From Paenibacillus durus (GTDB lineage: Bacteria > Bacillota > Bacilli > Paenibacillales > Paenibacillaceae), in assembly GCF_000756615.1 (NCBI RefSeq), contig NZ_CP009288.1, forward strand, positions 5,642,001 to 5,706,000: a DNA stretch of 64,000 nucleotides, written 5' to 3'. Shown in pieces: positions 1 to 8,700 of the stretch. Every line of letters begins with the position of its first letter. Positions within the stretch are counted from its first letter, which is position 1. The position numbers and the translations under genes are program-made. The notes under the pieces are model-generated. The model made no database searches. It was not told the DNA's origin and worked only from the letters and a program-made list of their open reading frames with translations.

Positions 1-1062
1 TCCGTGACTGTTTGTTCCACCGCTGCCGAATCGTCGGTTACGGTCTGTTCCTGGCTTGGCTCGCCATTGGCCTTGCCATTAGCCTTTCCATTAGCCTTAC
101 CATTAGCCTTGCCATTGCCGTTGCCGGGATGGTAGTCCGGTTCGGTGTTGCCGCTCTCGTCTTCCGGTCCCTGCAAGGAGCCCGGGCTGCCGTTGCCGCT
201 TCCGAGATCCCCCATCCAGCCAATACCTTCACGCACACGCTCGCCATACCGGTTGTACATGCCGGTTACCAGACCCCAGGCATCGTATTCGTACCGGGCC
301 GCTATTTTGCCCTCGGCATCCGTCAGCGCGACGACATCCCCGTAGCCGTTGTATACATACCAATAGGTCTGTCCCTTGTACGTAATCGTCAGCGGCCGCT
401 CGTTCGTATCGTATGAATACGACTTCGTGACCCCGCCGGCTCCATCCCGTTCCTCGGTGATGACCCAAGTATCGCCTTTATAGACATAGTTCGTTACTTC
501 TTGCGTTTCGCCCGTATGATTGAACCGGGTCTTGCTGATCCTACGCCCCAGCATATCATAGGCATACTTCTCACCGAACCCGTCCGGGAAGGTGACTTTG
601 GTCAGCTGCCCGCGCGCATTCCACTCATATTTGCTGCGGGCGTCAGTCAGCAGATTTCCGGCATCGTCATATGAGTAATCGTATTCCTCGTACCGGATCA
701 GGTCTTCCCGGTGAACCAGCTGATTGCGGGTATTGTACGTATATTTCGTTCCGATGACCGTATATCCTTTTCCGACTTCGCGAATGCGTTCGAACAGCTT
801 ATCATGACCGCCCGGCGGCAGGTTGACTTCGCCATTGACGATGTTGTCGATCGCGGCCAGGATGTGTTCGATTTGGCCGGTTTCGAACAAGCTGTCTATT
901 CCCTCGACCGATCCTTCTCCTGATCCCACGCCTGAACCAAACTGCCTGCCTAGTTTCTTATATAGGCCGAGCTTCTTGCCGTTCCCTTTCTCGAGCGCTT
1001 TTATCCAGCCTTTGCCGCACCCAGCACCGCCGCGTCAGAGCCCTTATCCTTGCCATTTCCGT
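1..1062 (-). pseudogene. Partial duplicate of Rhs C-terminal region (orphan rhs cassette), cut by window edge
   Basis: This stretch is near-identical by eye to 7141-8185 inside the large Rhs gene. It covers the RHS/YD repeats around the lysine/asparagine-rich linker and runs toward the Rhs core, which would lie left of the window. The minus-strand frame is open to base 1. Differences include an extra 18 bp of a short NGKA-type repeat near 85-115 and a 1-bp deletion near 1032 that shifts the frame. Similarity stops abruptly at about 1062, in the Gly-Asn repeat tract. Upstream of that point a short reading frame starting at 1155 (MSFFTCEK...) runs into the copy in the wrong frame. An N-terminal half of an Rhs gene is missing, so this is best read as a displaced C-terminal cassette, typical of Rhs loci that swap toxin tips by recombination. 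Whether it carries a different toxin cannot be seen here. Confidence 0.8.
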
Positions 1063-1343
1063 TAACATAACCACAACCGCCTCATACTTTACTTTCGCCT
1101 GTGCAATCGAGCCTAACTTTTCTTTCTTTGTTTTTTCGCATGTAAAAAAGCTCATTCCTCCTCATCGTTCAAGTTAGAATAAGCCTTTAAGAGTTTATCA
1201 AGTATCAAGTTTTTTAGTGGTTGTATTGTACGATCCTATTACTGGGATTGTAAACTGTTACTGCTAACCCATAATGACCGGAGGTTGACGGTGTAAGCTG
1301 TCCTGCTATTGACGGCCATGCTGTCCGCAGTAGGATAGAAAAG

Positions 1344-1370
1344 CAGGGAGAATCATGACAATTCTCCCTG
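1344..1370 (-). terminator. Perfect 10-bp stem overlapping the ATPase stop codon
   Basis: CAGGGAGAAT and its exact complement ATTCTCCCTG are separated by 7 nt and overlap the ATPase stop at 1353. On the minus strand the stem is followed by CTTTTCT, a weak U-tract. It is probably the transcription end of the transposon operon. Confidence 0.55.
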
Positions 1371-2153
1371 GATCACGCGCTTTACCATATGGTCGTCCAC
1401 AATCCGGTGCTTGTTCTGTGCGCCGTAGATCAACGCGTGGGTACAGAGCTTGTTCACCAGCCGGGCGGCTCCGCTGGAAAAACGGTAGATTTCATCCATC
1501 GCCGCCTCCGTAAACAGTTCATGCTCGGCACCTGCTGCACTCAGATGCCTCTTCATATAGGCCCCCACTTCCGCCCGGTCCATATGCGGAAGATAACACT
1601 GCATATCAATTCGCTGGCGGATCGCCGCATAGGCTTGCAGCCCCAGCCGGTCCCACAGTTCGCTTTGCCCCACCAGAATCAGGGCCATCGGACTCTGTGA
1701 ATCCATTTTCAGATTTAGTAGAAATCGCAGTTCCTCCAGCATCTCCCGGTCCAGCAGATGGGCTTCATCGACCACGACCACGGGCTGTAGCCGGTGAATC
1801 CCACGCATGAGTTCAATCTCCCGGTGTAACTGCCGTTTTGCATCCCCCCGGTAAAATTTCGACTCACAGCCGAGCTGCTCCAGCAGCCCTTTGTAGAAGT
1901 GGCGCGGGGTCAGTTTCGAATCGGACAGGTAGAGTAGCTTAAAGCGCGCCTCGTCCAGTTCCTTGGCTAACCGCCGGATCGTAGTCGTTTTCCCGGTCCC
2001 GCAGTCCCCTGTGAGCACGGCAAACCACTGGCGTTCCGCGACATAGGCCAGACGCCCGAGCATTTCTTCCTGCGACGCAGACGCATATAACTCGTCTACC
2101 GCAAGATCTCTGGAGAACGGAGCACGGTGCAACTCGTAGAAGGACTCAAACAT
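1353..2153 (-). CDS. ExeA/TniB-like AAA+ ATPase of the transposon
   Basis: A 266-residue AAA+ ATPase. Near the N terminus is a Walker A motif (GDCGTGKTT), then Walker B (VVVVDEAHLL) and a sensor region (ILVGQSEL), followed by a helical C-terminal part (SSGAARLVNKLC) typical of the ExeA/TniB family. In Mu- and Tn552-like transposons such proteins bind target DNA and activate the DDE recombinase. I chose the ATG at 2153 (MFESFYELH) over 2159, because GGCGGAGG sits 6 nt ahead of it. Its first 8 bases overlap the end of the integrase gene (ATGTTTGA), which indicates translational coupling. The length is normal and no defect is visible. Confidence 0.85.
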   Translation of the reverse strand: MFESFYELHRAPFSRDLAVDELYASASQEEMLGRLAYVAERQWFAVLTGDCGTGKTTTIRRLAKELDEARFKLLYLSDSKLTPRHFYKGLLEQLGCESKFYRGDAKRQLHREIELMRGIHRLQPVVVVDEAHLLDREMLEELRFLLNLKMDSQSPMALILVGQSELWDRLGLQAYAAIRQRIDMQCYLPHMDRAEVGAYMKRHLSAAGAEHELFTEAAMDEIYRFSSGAARLVNKLCTHALIYGAQNKHRIVDDHMVKRVIQGELS

Positions 2154-3498
2154 GGCCATCCTCCGCCTGCACTCTGCGGTACGTCACCGCAGGTGCTTCC
2201 CGCTGTTTGCGCTGCTGGTGTCGCTGCTCTGCCGCCTCCAGCAGTCTCGACGTGTCGGTCATAGATGCGCCCAGGTGCTCCGGCAACGCCGGACGGGTTC
2301 CCGCCCGCTGACCGATTTCCATCTCGCGCACCCGCCACGGCGCTCGTCCCTCATACTCAATCGTCAGTTCCGTGGGGTCTGCCGGGTCATAAACCACCTC
2401 GACCGTACAGCCAATGACCGTCAGGCCCACTTCGTACTTTCGGTTCATGAAGCTAATGCAGCCCGACTTGTCGACCTTCCGCTTTTCACTATGCAAGAAC
2501 GCGTCCGCCAAGGTATCCGGGTCCATGAACCGCAGCGCTTTCTTGTCACTCCGAAACGCCGTTTCCGGGCTTTGCTTGTCCGGCAGGGCGGAGTGGGGCT
2601 TGTGCTGGTAGCACTCCGAGAGCCATACCTCGAAGCGCTCATTCAACTGCTCGAGTGTCTTCGGCTTCTCCAAGGCGACTTCGCTCAGAAACGAATCGAC
2701 GATTTGGTTAAACCGTTCGACCTTGCCTTTGGATTCAGGCGAGTAGGGCTTCGCATAGAGCAGCCGGGTTCCGAGCTTGGAACATATCCGGGTCATGGCT
2801 TGGGTACGGTACTGCTTGCCGTTGTCAAAATAGACCGCTTCTGGTACCCCATACTTCTGGATCGCTTGGCGAAACGCCGATTCGACCAGCCGCTGGTCCA
2901 TGACCGGCACAAACTCCCCATGCAGAATAAACCTTGTAGCGTCGTCAATGAACACGACCAGATACACCTGTTTCATCGTCCCGCTTTCGCCAAGGGGCAA
3001 ATACGGTCCGTATTTGAGGTCTGACTGCCACAGCTGGTTCCGGTGGCGCTGCTGGAAGCGTCTGGCGGCAACCCCGGATTCGGCGTACATCCGCAGATGG
3101 CGCGAGCTGTAGCCACAGGCAGTCAGTCTCTCCTGCAGGGTACTACGCTTAATTTGGCCCGGCGAAATCCGCCCTTCCCATTCTAAAATCTGAATGAGCT
3201 GTGCGACGCTGCGGCCGGGGACCTCCCGGCGCAAGAGAATCGCTTGCTCGAGCACGGCGGTAGGAAGAATCTCTTCGGAGGGCTGCCGCCCTTTGCCTTT
3301 GGGCTTCAGGCCGGTAAATCCTTCGCTCCGGTAACTCGCCAAATACCGGCGCAAGGTACGTTCGGAGAGTCCGGTTTGCTTACAAATCTGCGCTTTCATC
3401 TCCCGGGCTTTGGCCGGGTCCAGCCCTTCGGCAAGCAGGGGAGCGAGAAGCTGCATCCGCTCTGCGGCGAGGGCTTCGGCTTTCTTTTGGTCTTTCAT
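2146..3498 (-). CDS. DDE integrase/transposase (Mu/IS481-like rve core)
   Basis: About 450 residues. The N terminus has a helix-turn-helix (LSERTLRRYLASYRSEGF), followed by a second DNA-binding region and an rve-type DDE core. The core contains WQSDLKYGPYL (first Asp), FIDDAT, VYFDNGKQY (second Asp) and SPESKGKVERFNQ (Glu). A Mu-type C-terminal beta domain follows. The protein cuts and joins transposon ends. The open frame extends to 3615, but AGGAAGGAG lies 11 nt upstream of the ATG at 3498 (MKDQKKAEAL) and supports that start. It lies 40 bp downstream of the DUF6431-type gene and overlaps the ATPase gene by 8 bp. The open frame suggests the element could still be functional. Confidence 0.85.
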   Translation of the reverse strand: MKDQKKAEALAAERMQLLAPLLAEGLDPAKAREMKAQICKQTGLSERTLRRYLASYRSEGFTGLKPKGKGRQPSEEILPTAVLEQAILLRREVPGRSVAQLIQILEWEGRISPGQIKRSTLQERLTACGYSSRHLRMYAESGVAARRFQQRHRNQLWQSDLKYGPYLPLGESGTMKQVYLVVFIDDATRFILHGEFVPVMDQRLVESAFRQAIQKYGVPEAVYFDNGKQYRTQAMTRICSKLGTRLLYAKPYSPESKGKVERFNQIVDSFLSEVALEKPKTLEQLNERFEVWLSECYQHKPHSALPDKQSPETAFRSDKKALRFMDPDTLADAFLHSEKRKVDKSGCISFMNRKYEVGLTVIGCTVEVVYDPADPTELTIEYEGRAPWRVREMEIGQRAGTRPALPEHLGASMTDTSRLLEAAEQRHQQRKQREAPAVTYRRVQAEDGHV

Positions 3499-3538
3499 GG
3501 GTCGGTAAACTCCTTCCTGAAATGAACTCAAGGAGAGT

Positions 3539-4084
3539 CTACCGTAGAGCCGGGGCGGACAGATAGGCAAAACGGGTATGTACCCACAAATGAGCGTTTG
3601 CGACGGGGCGGACAAGTCTGGCCAGCCAGCCGGGTCCTTGCTGACGAAAGGCGGGGGCGGAGGTCATACGCAGGTGATCCGAAGCTTCGGGGGACCCGGG
3701 AGCGAGGCCGGACATCCGAGCCTCCAGCGCCTGCAGAACGAGGATGAAGTAGATAGAGAGCACGCGAAACCAGACCTTCCAACGCCGTAACGTAGAGGTT
3801 TCCGCGCAGGCGGTCACGGACGCCTCCGGCTCCGTGACCGCCTGTTCGATACAACGGGAATCGTACCGTTTATAGGGAATGAGTAGATCCGGGAGCTCAT
3901 GGTGAATCCTGCGGCATCCCACACACCGGAGTCTGCGAATCACCAGTTGGCGCAGCTCACCACCCCCACCCCGGACCTTCCGCTCCCGGCTACCGATAAT
4001 CTCCAGGTTCTCTGTGCAGCACGGGCAGGGCACCTCCTCCGCACCCCTGACGAAAAACACCAGGGATCTTTTCAACCAGCGCAT
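3539..4084 (-). CDS. DUF6431-type zinc-ribbon protein of the transposon
   Basis: 181 residues. The N terminus has a paired-cysteine ribbon (CPCC about residue 20, then RRLRCVGCRRIHHELPDLLIPYKRY), and a Trp-rich helical part follows (LRRWKVWF). From memory this is the DUF6431 pattern, a family seen beside DDE integrase/ExeA pairs in Bacillota; its role is unknown. The ribbon suggests nucleic-acid binding, and a function in target or end recognition is inference. No strong ribosome site precedes the ATG at 4084, so the start is uncertain. An alternative lies inside the frame near the GGAGGAGGTG before the CPCC motif. Confidence 0.6.
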   Translation of the reverse strand: MRWLKRSLVFFVRGAEEVPCPCCTENLEIIGSRERKVRGGGGELRQLVIRRLRCVGCRRIHHELPDLLIPYKRYDSRCIEQAVTEPEASVTACAETSTLRRWKVWFRVLSIYFILVLQALEARMSGLAPGSPEASDHLRMTSAPAFRQQGPGWLARLVRPVANAHLWVHTRFAYLSAPALR

Positions 4085-4283
4085 ACTCTGTTACAATGAC
4101 CATGTCTAATGATGAAGGATATTTCCGGTGCGGCCTGTGCTAGCAGGCATACACGCGATGGAAGTATCCTTTTTCCTTTGCTAGAATACGGTCATTATAT
4201 CTGGCAACTTCCGGACAGGCAATCCCGCCAGCTTCGCGGCGTTATGCTTTAGCAGAAACAGTAAACACACAATTTTCTCGTAA

Positions 4284-4694
4284 TCAGTTTTGATGGTTAA
4301 ATAATGCCCTAAAAGGAGGATGGCCAGTTTCTACATTTCTTAATAACGTAGGCTTTCTAAATCTTAAGCTGTTTTGCAACTTGAAAATAGCTGTATCTTG
4401 ATTCATCTTCACATATGATATATTTATCCATATTGGAACTAAAGGTACTAGCCCGCAGTACAAATTTATAGTGTTTTCTAAAGGAAGCTTTTTCCCTCCA
4501 ATATTTTCTTCACTAAATAAAATAAGTCGCATCATATCATCAGTTCCATTGAGTGGTTTGTTGGGTTCATCAATCGGCTCAATAATGAATTTATAATTAT
4601 TAAAACATAGCTTTTCATTATCTTTAATTTCTATAATAGTACTTAATAGATTCTCTTGGAATATTTCTTTATTCATCTGGGTTATCCTATCCAT
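4284..4694 (-). CDS. Hypothetical protein, putative orphan immunity gene of the Rhs locus
   Basis: 136 residues, acidic N-terminal half, no signal peptide or membrane segment. The C-terminal stretch (SLRFRKPTLLRNVETGHPP) looks like a conserved block I associate with uncharacterised Bacillota proteins near WapA/Rhs genes, but I cannot name the family. The start is the ATG at 4694, overlapping the stop of the preceding small gene (ATGGATAG). An internal ATG at 4676 is also possible. Base composition is AT-rich compared with the neighbouring transposon and Rhs body, as is usual for toxin/immunity modules. Immunity function is inferred only from position and overlap. Confidence 0.45.
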   Translation of the reverse strand: MDRITQMNKEIFQENLLSTIIEIKDNEKLCFNNYKFIIEPIDEPNKPLNGTDDMMRLILFSEENIGGKKLPLENTINLYCGLVPLVPIWINISYVKMNQDTAIFKLQNSLRFRKPTLLRNVETGHPPFRALFNHQN

Positions 4695-4884
4695 AATAGT
4701 AATAGTCTCCTCTATTTTGGAATCTTCCTACTTGTAACTTTTTGAAGTCAGTCGTATTAACGTAACCTGAGGTAGTCATCTTAAAATCGTATAACTCAAG
4801 CCACGTACCTTTAATATTAACTATCGTATAGAGAGTCACGAGGGTTAAGTTCTCTCGGGATGTGCCGCCCGGTTCATTCGGCAC
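4687..4884 (-). CDS. Small orphan protein or toxin-tip fragment preceding the putative immunity gene
   Basis: A 65-residue frame starting with GTG at 4884 and ending in DYYYYG. It has no recognised domain. It starts just downstream of the terminator of the barstar-type gene, so it may lack its own promoter. In Rhs loci, orphan toxin tips with their immunity genes collect behind the main gene. This frame may be the last part of such a tip, because it overlaps the next gene by 8 bp as a toxin-immunity pair often does. No ribosome site is obvious at the GTG. Confidence 0.35.
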   Translation of the reverse strand: MPNEPGGTSRENLTLVTLYTIVNIKGTWLELYDFKMTTSGYVNTTDFKKLQVGRFQNRGDYYYYG

Positions 4885-4895
4885 TGGGAAGGGTC

Positions 4896-4932
4896 AAAAA
4901 AAGAAGACCTTAAAGGGGACACCTTCAAGGTC
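4896..4932 (-). terminator. Intrinsic terminator behind the barstar-type immunity gene
   Basis: An 11-bp stem with one mismatch (GACCTTGAAGG...CCTTTAAGGTC on the minus strand) is followed by TTCTTTTTTT. It lies 6 bp after the stop at 4939 and closes the Rhs-immunity transcript. Confidence 0.85.
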
Positions 4933-4938
4933 ACTACA

Positions 4939-5694
4939 CTAGAGCCTAACTAATTTTACTTGTTTATTAGTAAATATCTCATTTAGTTGTTTAAAAAAAG
5001 CATTATCTAACCCAAAAAAATCACTCACATTTTGCAAATTAATAGTAAATGGCGGCATTACACCAAAGCCTCCACAAAGACAATCCTCCAGACTCAATAA
5101 ATCGAAGCCAAAATATCCACCTGGACCATTAATTGCCTCTCCTAAAGCACAAAAGAAAGAAGTTGAATCCGTTACGTAAGTTGCATCGAAAGAATAAACT
5201 CCATGTTGTTCATCTTGTTGATTAGAACTTCCTTTAGAATATAATCGTACAACTTCTAACCAACCTTCTCTTTGTTCCTTCGAGAGACTAAACCATAAGT
5301 TAGTGGACGTAGGAAGAGATTGCCTCCAAACCTCCCAAATTTCTAAGGCTTCTTTTGAAGCCTTTGTTAGTAGTGTTCCAATTAGTTCAACATAAATTAG
5401 TTTATCCCCATACCCATTTTTTTGGAAGTACAGTGGGACTCTTAAGGAGAAATAATACGAACCCATGGAGTTTCCTTTGATATCCATGACACATAACTGA
5501 ATATTTGTAACACTGGATTTCGTCTTATTACAATATTCTTTAAATGTCTGCGCTATTTGAAAGTTTTCTAGGATGATTTTGTGGAAAGATTCGTTTTCAT
5601 CACTTGTAGTACATTCTCCTGATAGTCCCACGATGTCATCGCATGTTCCAACAATCAAATTGCTTTCATCATCTACTATTGAATACTTAATCAT
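4939..5694 (-). CDS. Rhs immunity protein with C-terminal barstar domain
   Basis: About 251 residues. The last 90 or so residues read as a barstar fold: YSFDATYVTDSTSFFCALGE, then GGYFGFDLLSLEDCLCGG (compare the YYGxNLDALWDCL pattern of barstar), then a terminal strand KQVKLVRL. The N-terminal 150 residues form an extra domain that I do not recognise. Barstar inhibits barnase-type RNases, which matches the barnase-like tip of the Rhs protein encoded immediately upstream (2-14 bp gap). Start: the ATG at 5694 has GGGAGG 4 nt ahead; the ATG at 5706 is an alternative. The protein is cytoplasmic and transcribed with the toxin gene. Confidence 0.8.
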   Translation of the reverse strand: MIKYSIVDDESNLIVGTCDDIVGLSGECTTSDENESFHKIILENFQIAQTFKEYCNKTKSSVTNIQLCVMDIKGNSMGSYYFSLRVPLYFQKNGYGDKLIYVELIGTLLTKASKEALEIWEVWRQSLPTSTNLWFSLSKEQREGWLEVVRLYSKGSSNQQDEQHGVYSFDATYVTDSTSFFCALGEAINGPGGYFGFDLLSLEDCLCGGFGVMPPFTINLQNVSDFFGLDNAFFKQLNEIFTNKQVKLVRL

Positions 5695-5708
5695 CTTACC
5701 TCCCATAT

Positions 5709-8700
5709 TTATTTTCCACCTTCAGGATACCACGGTCCTGGAAATAATTTAGGTTGTGAATAGTCATGATTTAACACGTAACCAAGTTTCCCGTCTGGTC
5801 TTTTTAATATTCTATGGTTTGTTCCTGGTACGTCATATTCTAACGAACCAGCCCATATATTCTTTCCACCACCCGATTTATTTTTTAATTCTTTTGCATT
5901 AAATACCTTTTGTTTACCAGTCGCAGGATCAATCCTAGGCGTTCCCCTGCCCAAAGTAATTTCTTCATATTGTTTCCGAATTGTTTTTGGTAAAGGATTT
6001 GGACTAGAAAGTTTATTATTACTACATTTTGTATTATGCACCCATATCCCAAGGCCACTAACGAAGTACGTATGGAACTCATCCACTGTCATGTTGTAGA
6101 CCGTGACGTGCTTGCGCTCTACCTCAATGCTGTCTATCTTGAGTGTATGCCCATCGCTCTGAACAAGCAAGTCTCTAGGTTTGAGGTCTTTGACGAAGGT
6201 CCATCCCTTGCCCTCCACCCAAAACGGATGATTATAGGTCGATTCTATAACTTGGTCGCCCACATGGATTTTATAAATCTCATCCGACTCATGATTGAAC
6301 GTTGCCGTTACTTCTTTATACGCTACCTCGCCTGTTACTTCATCCTTAGAGAGAACCTTATCCCCTACCTCGATTTCCTCGATAGGTTTTTCCCCTTCGT
6401 CTGTTTGAACCTTTGTCCCTGCAACAAAACAGTTACATGATTTTAAGGCTTTACCTGTCTTCTTAGAGCCGATTTTTTCTCCCGCAGAAGGCCGTTTGAT
6501 CTTAATATGCTTCAGCTTTTTTGCTAATGCAGGAGCGACTTTTCCAATCAGGCCCATCGCTTTGGCGCTTCCGGCAAAGGAGATTAGCACCTCTCCCAGG
6601 TTTTCTCCATAGGTTCGGACCTGCCTGTTGCTTGGTTTTCCACCGAATACTTTACCCGTGTTTAACGCCAGGTATCTATACGGTCCAACTGCCGAATCGA
6701 CGACGGATTTGCCCAGCTCTGTAAAAGAGATTTCCTTTTTATAAATGGCTTTGCCCAGCTGATATAATCCTTTGTACGTACTTGGGGACAGCAGTCCGGT
6801 GACCATTCCCTTCATAGAATCATACACCCCGCGACCCAAGTCGTCGTATTGATACCAGGCAATATGTCCCGTCGGGTCCGTGTACATCAGCGGATTATTC
6901 ATCACGTACGCATACAAATTCAGCGTAGGCGGGGCCTCGATCTCCCCTTCTACCGTATCCTCCGATATAAACCGGGCCTGGCGCGGGTCGTAGTAGCGGG
7001 CTTGCAGGTAGTAGTACTGCGTCTTCCGATCCCAGTAATAGGCGGCATAGCGGTATGGGTTTTCCTTCACCAGCTCCGTTGTGATATCCTCAGTTGGCTC
7101 CGCTTCCTCCGTTACGAGGTCGGTGATTCCTGCAGAGGTGGCGGTAACCGTTTCTTCCGCCGCTGCCGAATCGCCGGTTACGGTCTGTTCCTCGCTTGGC
7201 TCGCTATTGGCCTTGCCATTAGCCTTTCCATTGGCGTTGCCGTTGCCGGGATGGTAGTCCGGCTCGGTGTTGCCGCTCTCGTCTTCCGGTCCCTGCAAGG
7301 AGCCCGGGCTGCCGTTGCCGCTTCCGAGATCCCCCATCCAGCCAATACCTTCACGCACACGCTCGCCATACCGATTGTACATGCCGGTCACCAGACCCCA
7401 GGCATCATATTCGTAGCGGGCCGCTACTTTGCCCTCGGCATCCGTCAGCGCGACGACATCCCCGTGGCCGTTGTATACGTACCAATAGGTCTGTCCCTTG
7501 TACGTAATCGTCAGCGGCCGCTCGTTCGTATCGTATGAATACGACTTCGTGACCCCGCCGGCTCCATCCCGTTCCTCGGTGATGACCCAAGTATCGCCTT
7601 TATAGACGTAGTTCGTTACTTCCTGCGTTTCGCCCGTATGATTAAATCGGGTCTTGCTGACTCTCCGTCCCAGCATATCATAGGCATACTTCTCGCCGAA
7701 CCCGTCCGGGAAGGTGACCCTGGTCAGCTGTCCGCGCGCATTCCACTCATATTTGCTGCGGGCGTCGTTGAGCAGATTTCCGGCATCGTCGTACGAGTAA
7801 TCGTATTCCTCATACCGGATCAGGTCTTCCCGGTGAACCAGCTGATTCCGGGTATTGTACGAATATTTCGTTCCGATGACCGTATATCCTTTTCCGACTT
7901 CGCGAATGCGTTCGAACAGCTTATCATGTCCGCCCGGCGGCAGGTTGACTTCGCCGTTGACGATGTTGTCGATCGCGGCCAGGATGTGTTCGATTTGGCC
8001 GGTTTCGAATAAGCTGTCTATTCCCTCGACTGATCCCTCTCCTGATCCCACGCCTGAACCAAACTGCCTACCTAGTTTCTTATATAGGCCGAGCTTCTTG
8101 CCGTTCCCTTTCTCGAGCGCTTTTATCCAGCCTTTGCCGCAGCCAGCACCGCCTGCGTCAGAGCCCTTATCCTTATCCTTACCATTTCCGTTACCATTGC
8201 CATTACCTTTTCCATTACCATTTCCATTTCCATTGCCATTACCATTGCCGTTTCCGTTTCCGTTGCCATTGCCATTGCCGTTACCATTACCGTTGCCATT
8301 TCCACCACCGTTGTCATTACCATTACCGTTTCCATTACCACCACCGTTGTCATTACCATTACCGTTTCCATTACCACCACCGTTGTCATTACCATTGCCG
8401 TTACCGTTGTCATTACCATTGCCGTTACCGTTGCCATTACCCGGATCGGAGTTCCCGTTACCTCCGCCATTATCGGTGTTTACCATTCCGGCGACTACTG
8501 GAGATTTCGCTGAATAGACGACGGCCGACAATTTCGGTATCTCCATATCGCTTACTTTTCCGTTGTAGCTCGTATTGCTGGCAGCGCTGCCGGTATCTTT
8601 TCCATTTCCATTTCCATTACCATTACCGTTGCCATTACCATTGCCGTTTCCGTTCCCATTGCCGTTACCATTACCATTACCGTCTATCGTACAGGGCTCG

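Larger units (their letters stand above)
1271..4198 (-). mobile_element. Three-gene DDE transposon (DUF6431-type protein, integrase, ExeA/TniB-like ATPase)
   Basis: Three co-directional genes lie between the Rhs duplicate and the Rhs immunity region: a zinc-ribbon protein, a DDE integrase and an AAA ATPase. Candidate ends are a 10-bp inverted pair, ATAATGACCG at 1271-1280 and its complement at 4189-4198. A further related AATGACC copy lies near 4096. The exact tips and any target duplication could not be fixed, so the coordinates are approximate. Gene content resembles Mu/Tn552/Tn5053-type systems, where an ATPase directs a DDE recombinase. Confidence 0.55.

Noticed and set aside
8123..8517. 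Plus-strand frames encoding Pro-Leu or Met-Thr-Val repeats
   Set aside because: They are antisense shadows of the Gly-Asn repeat within the Rhs gene.
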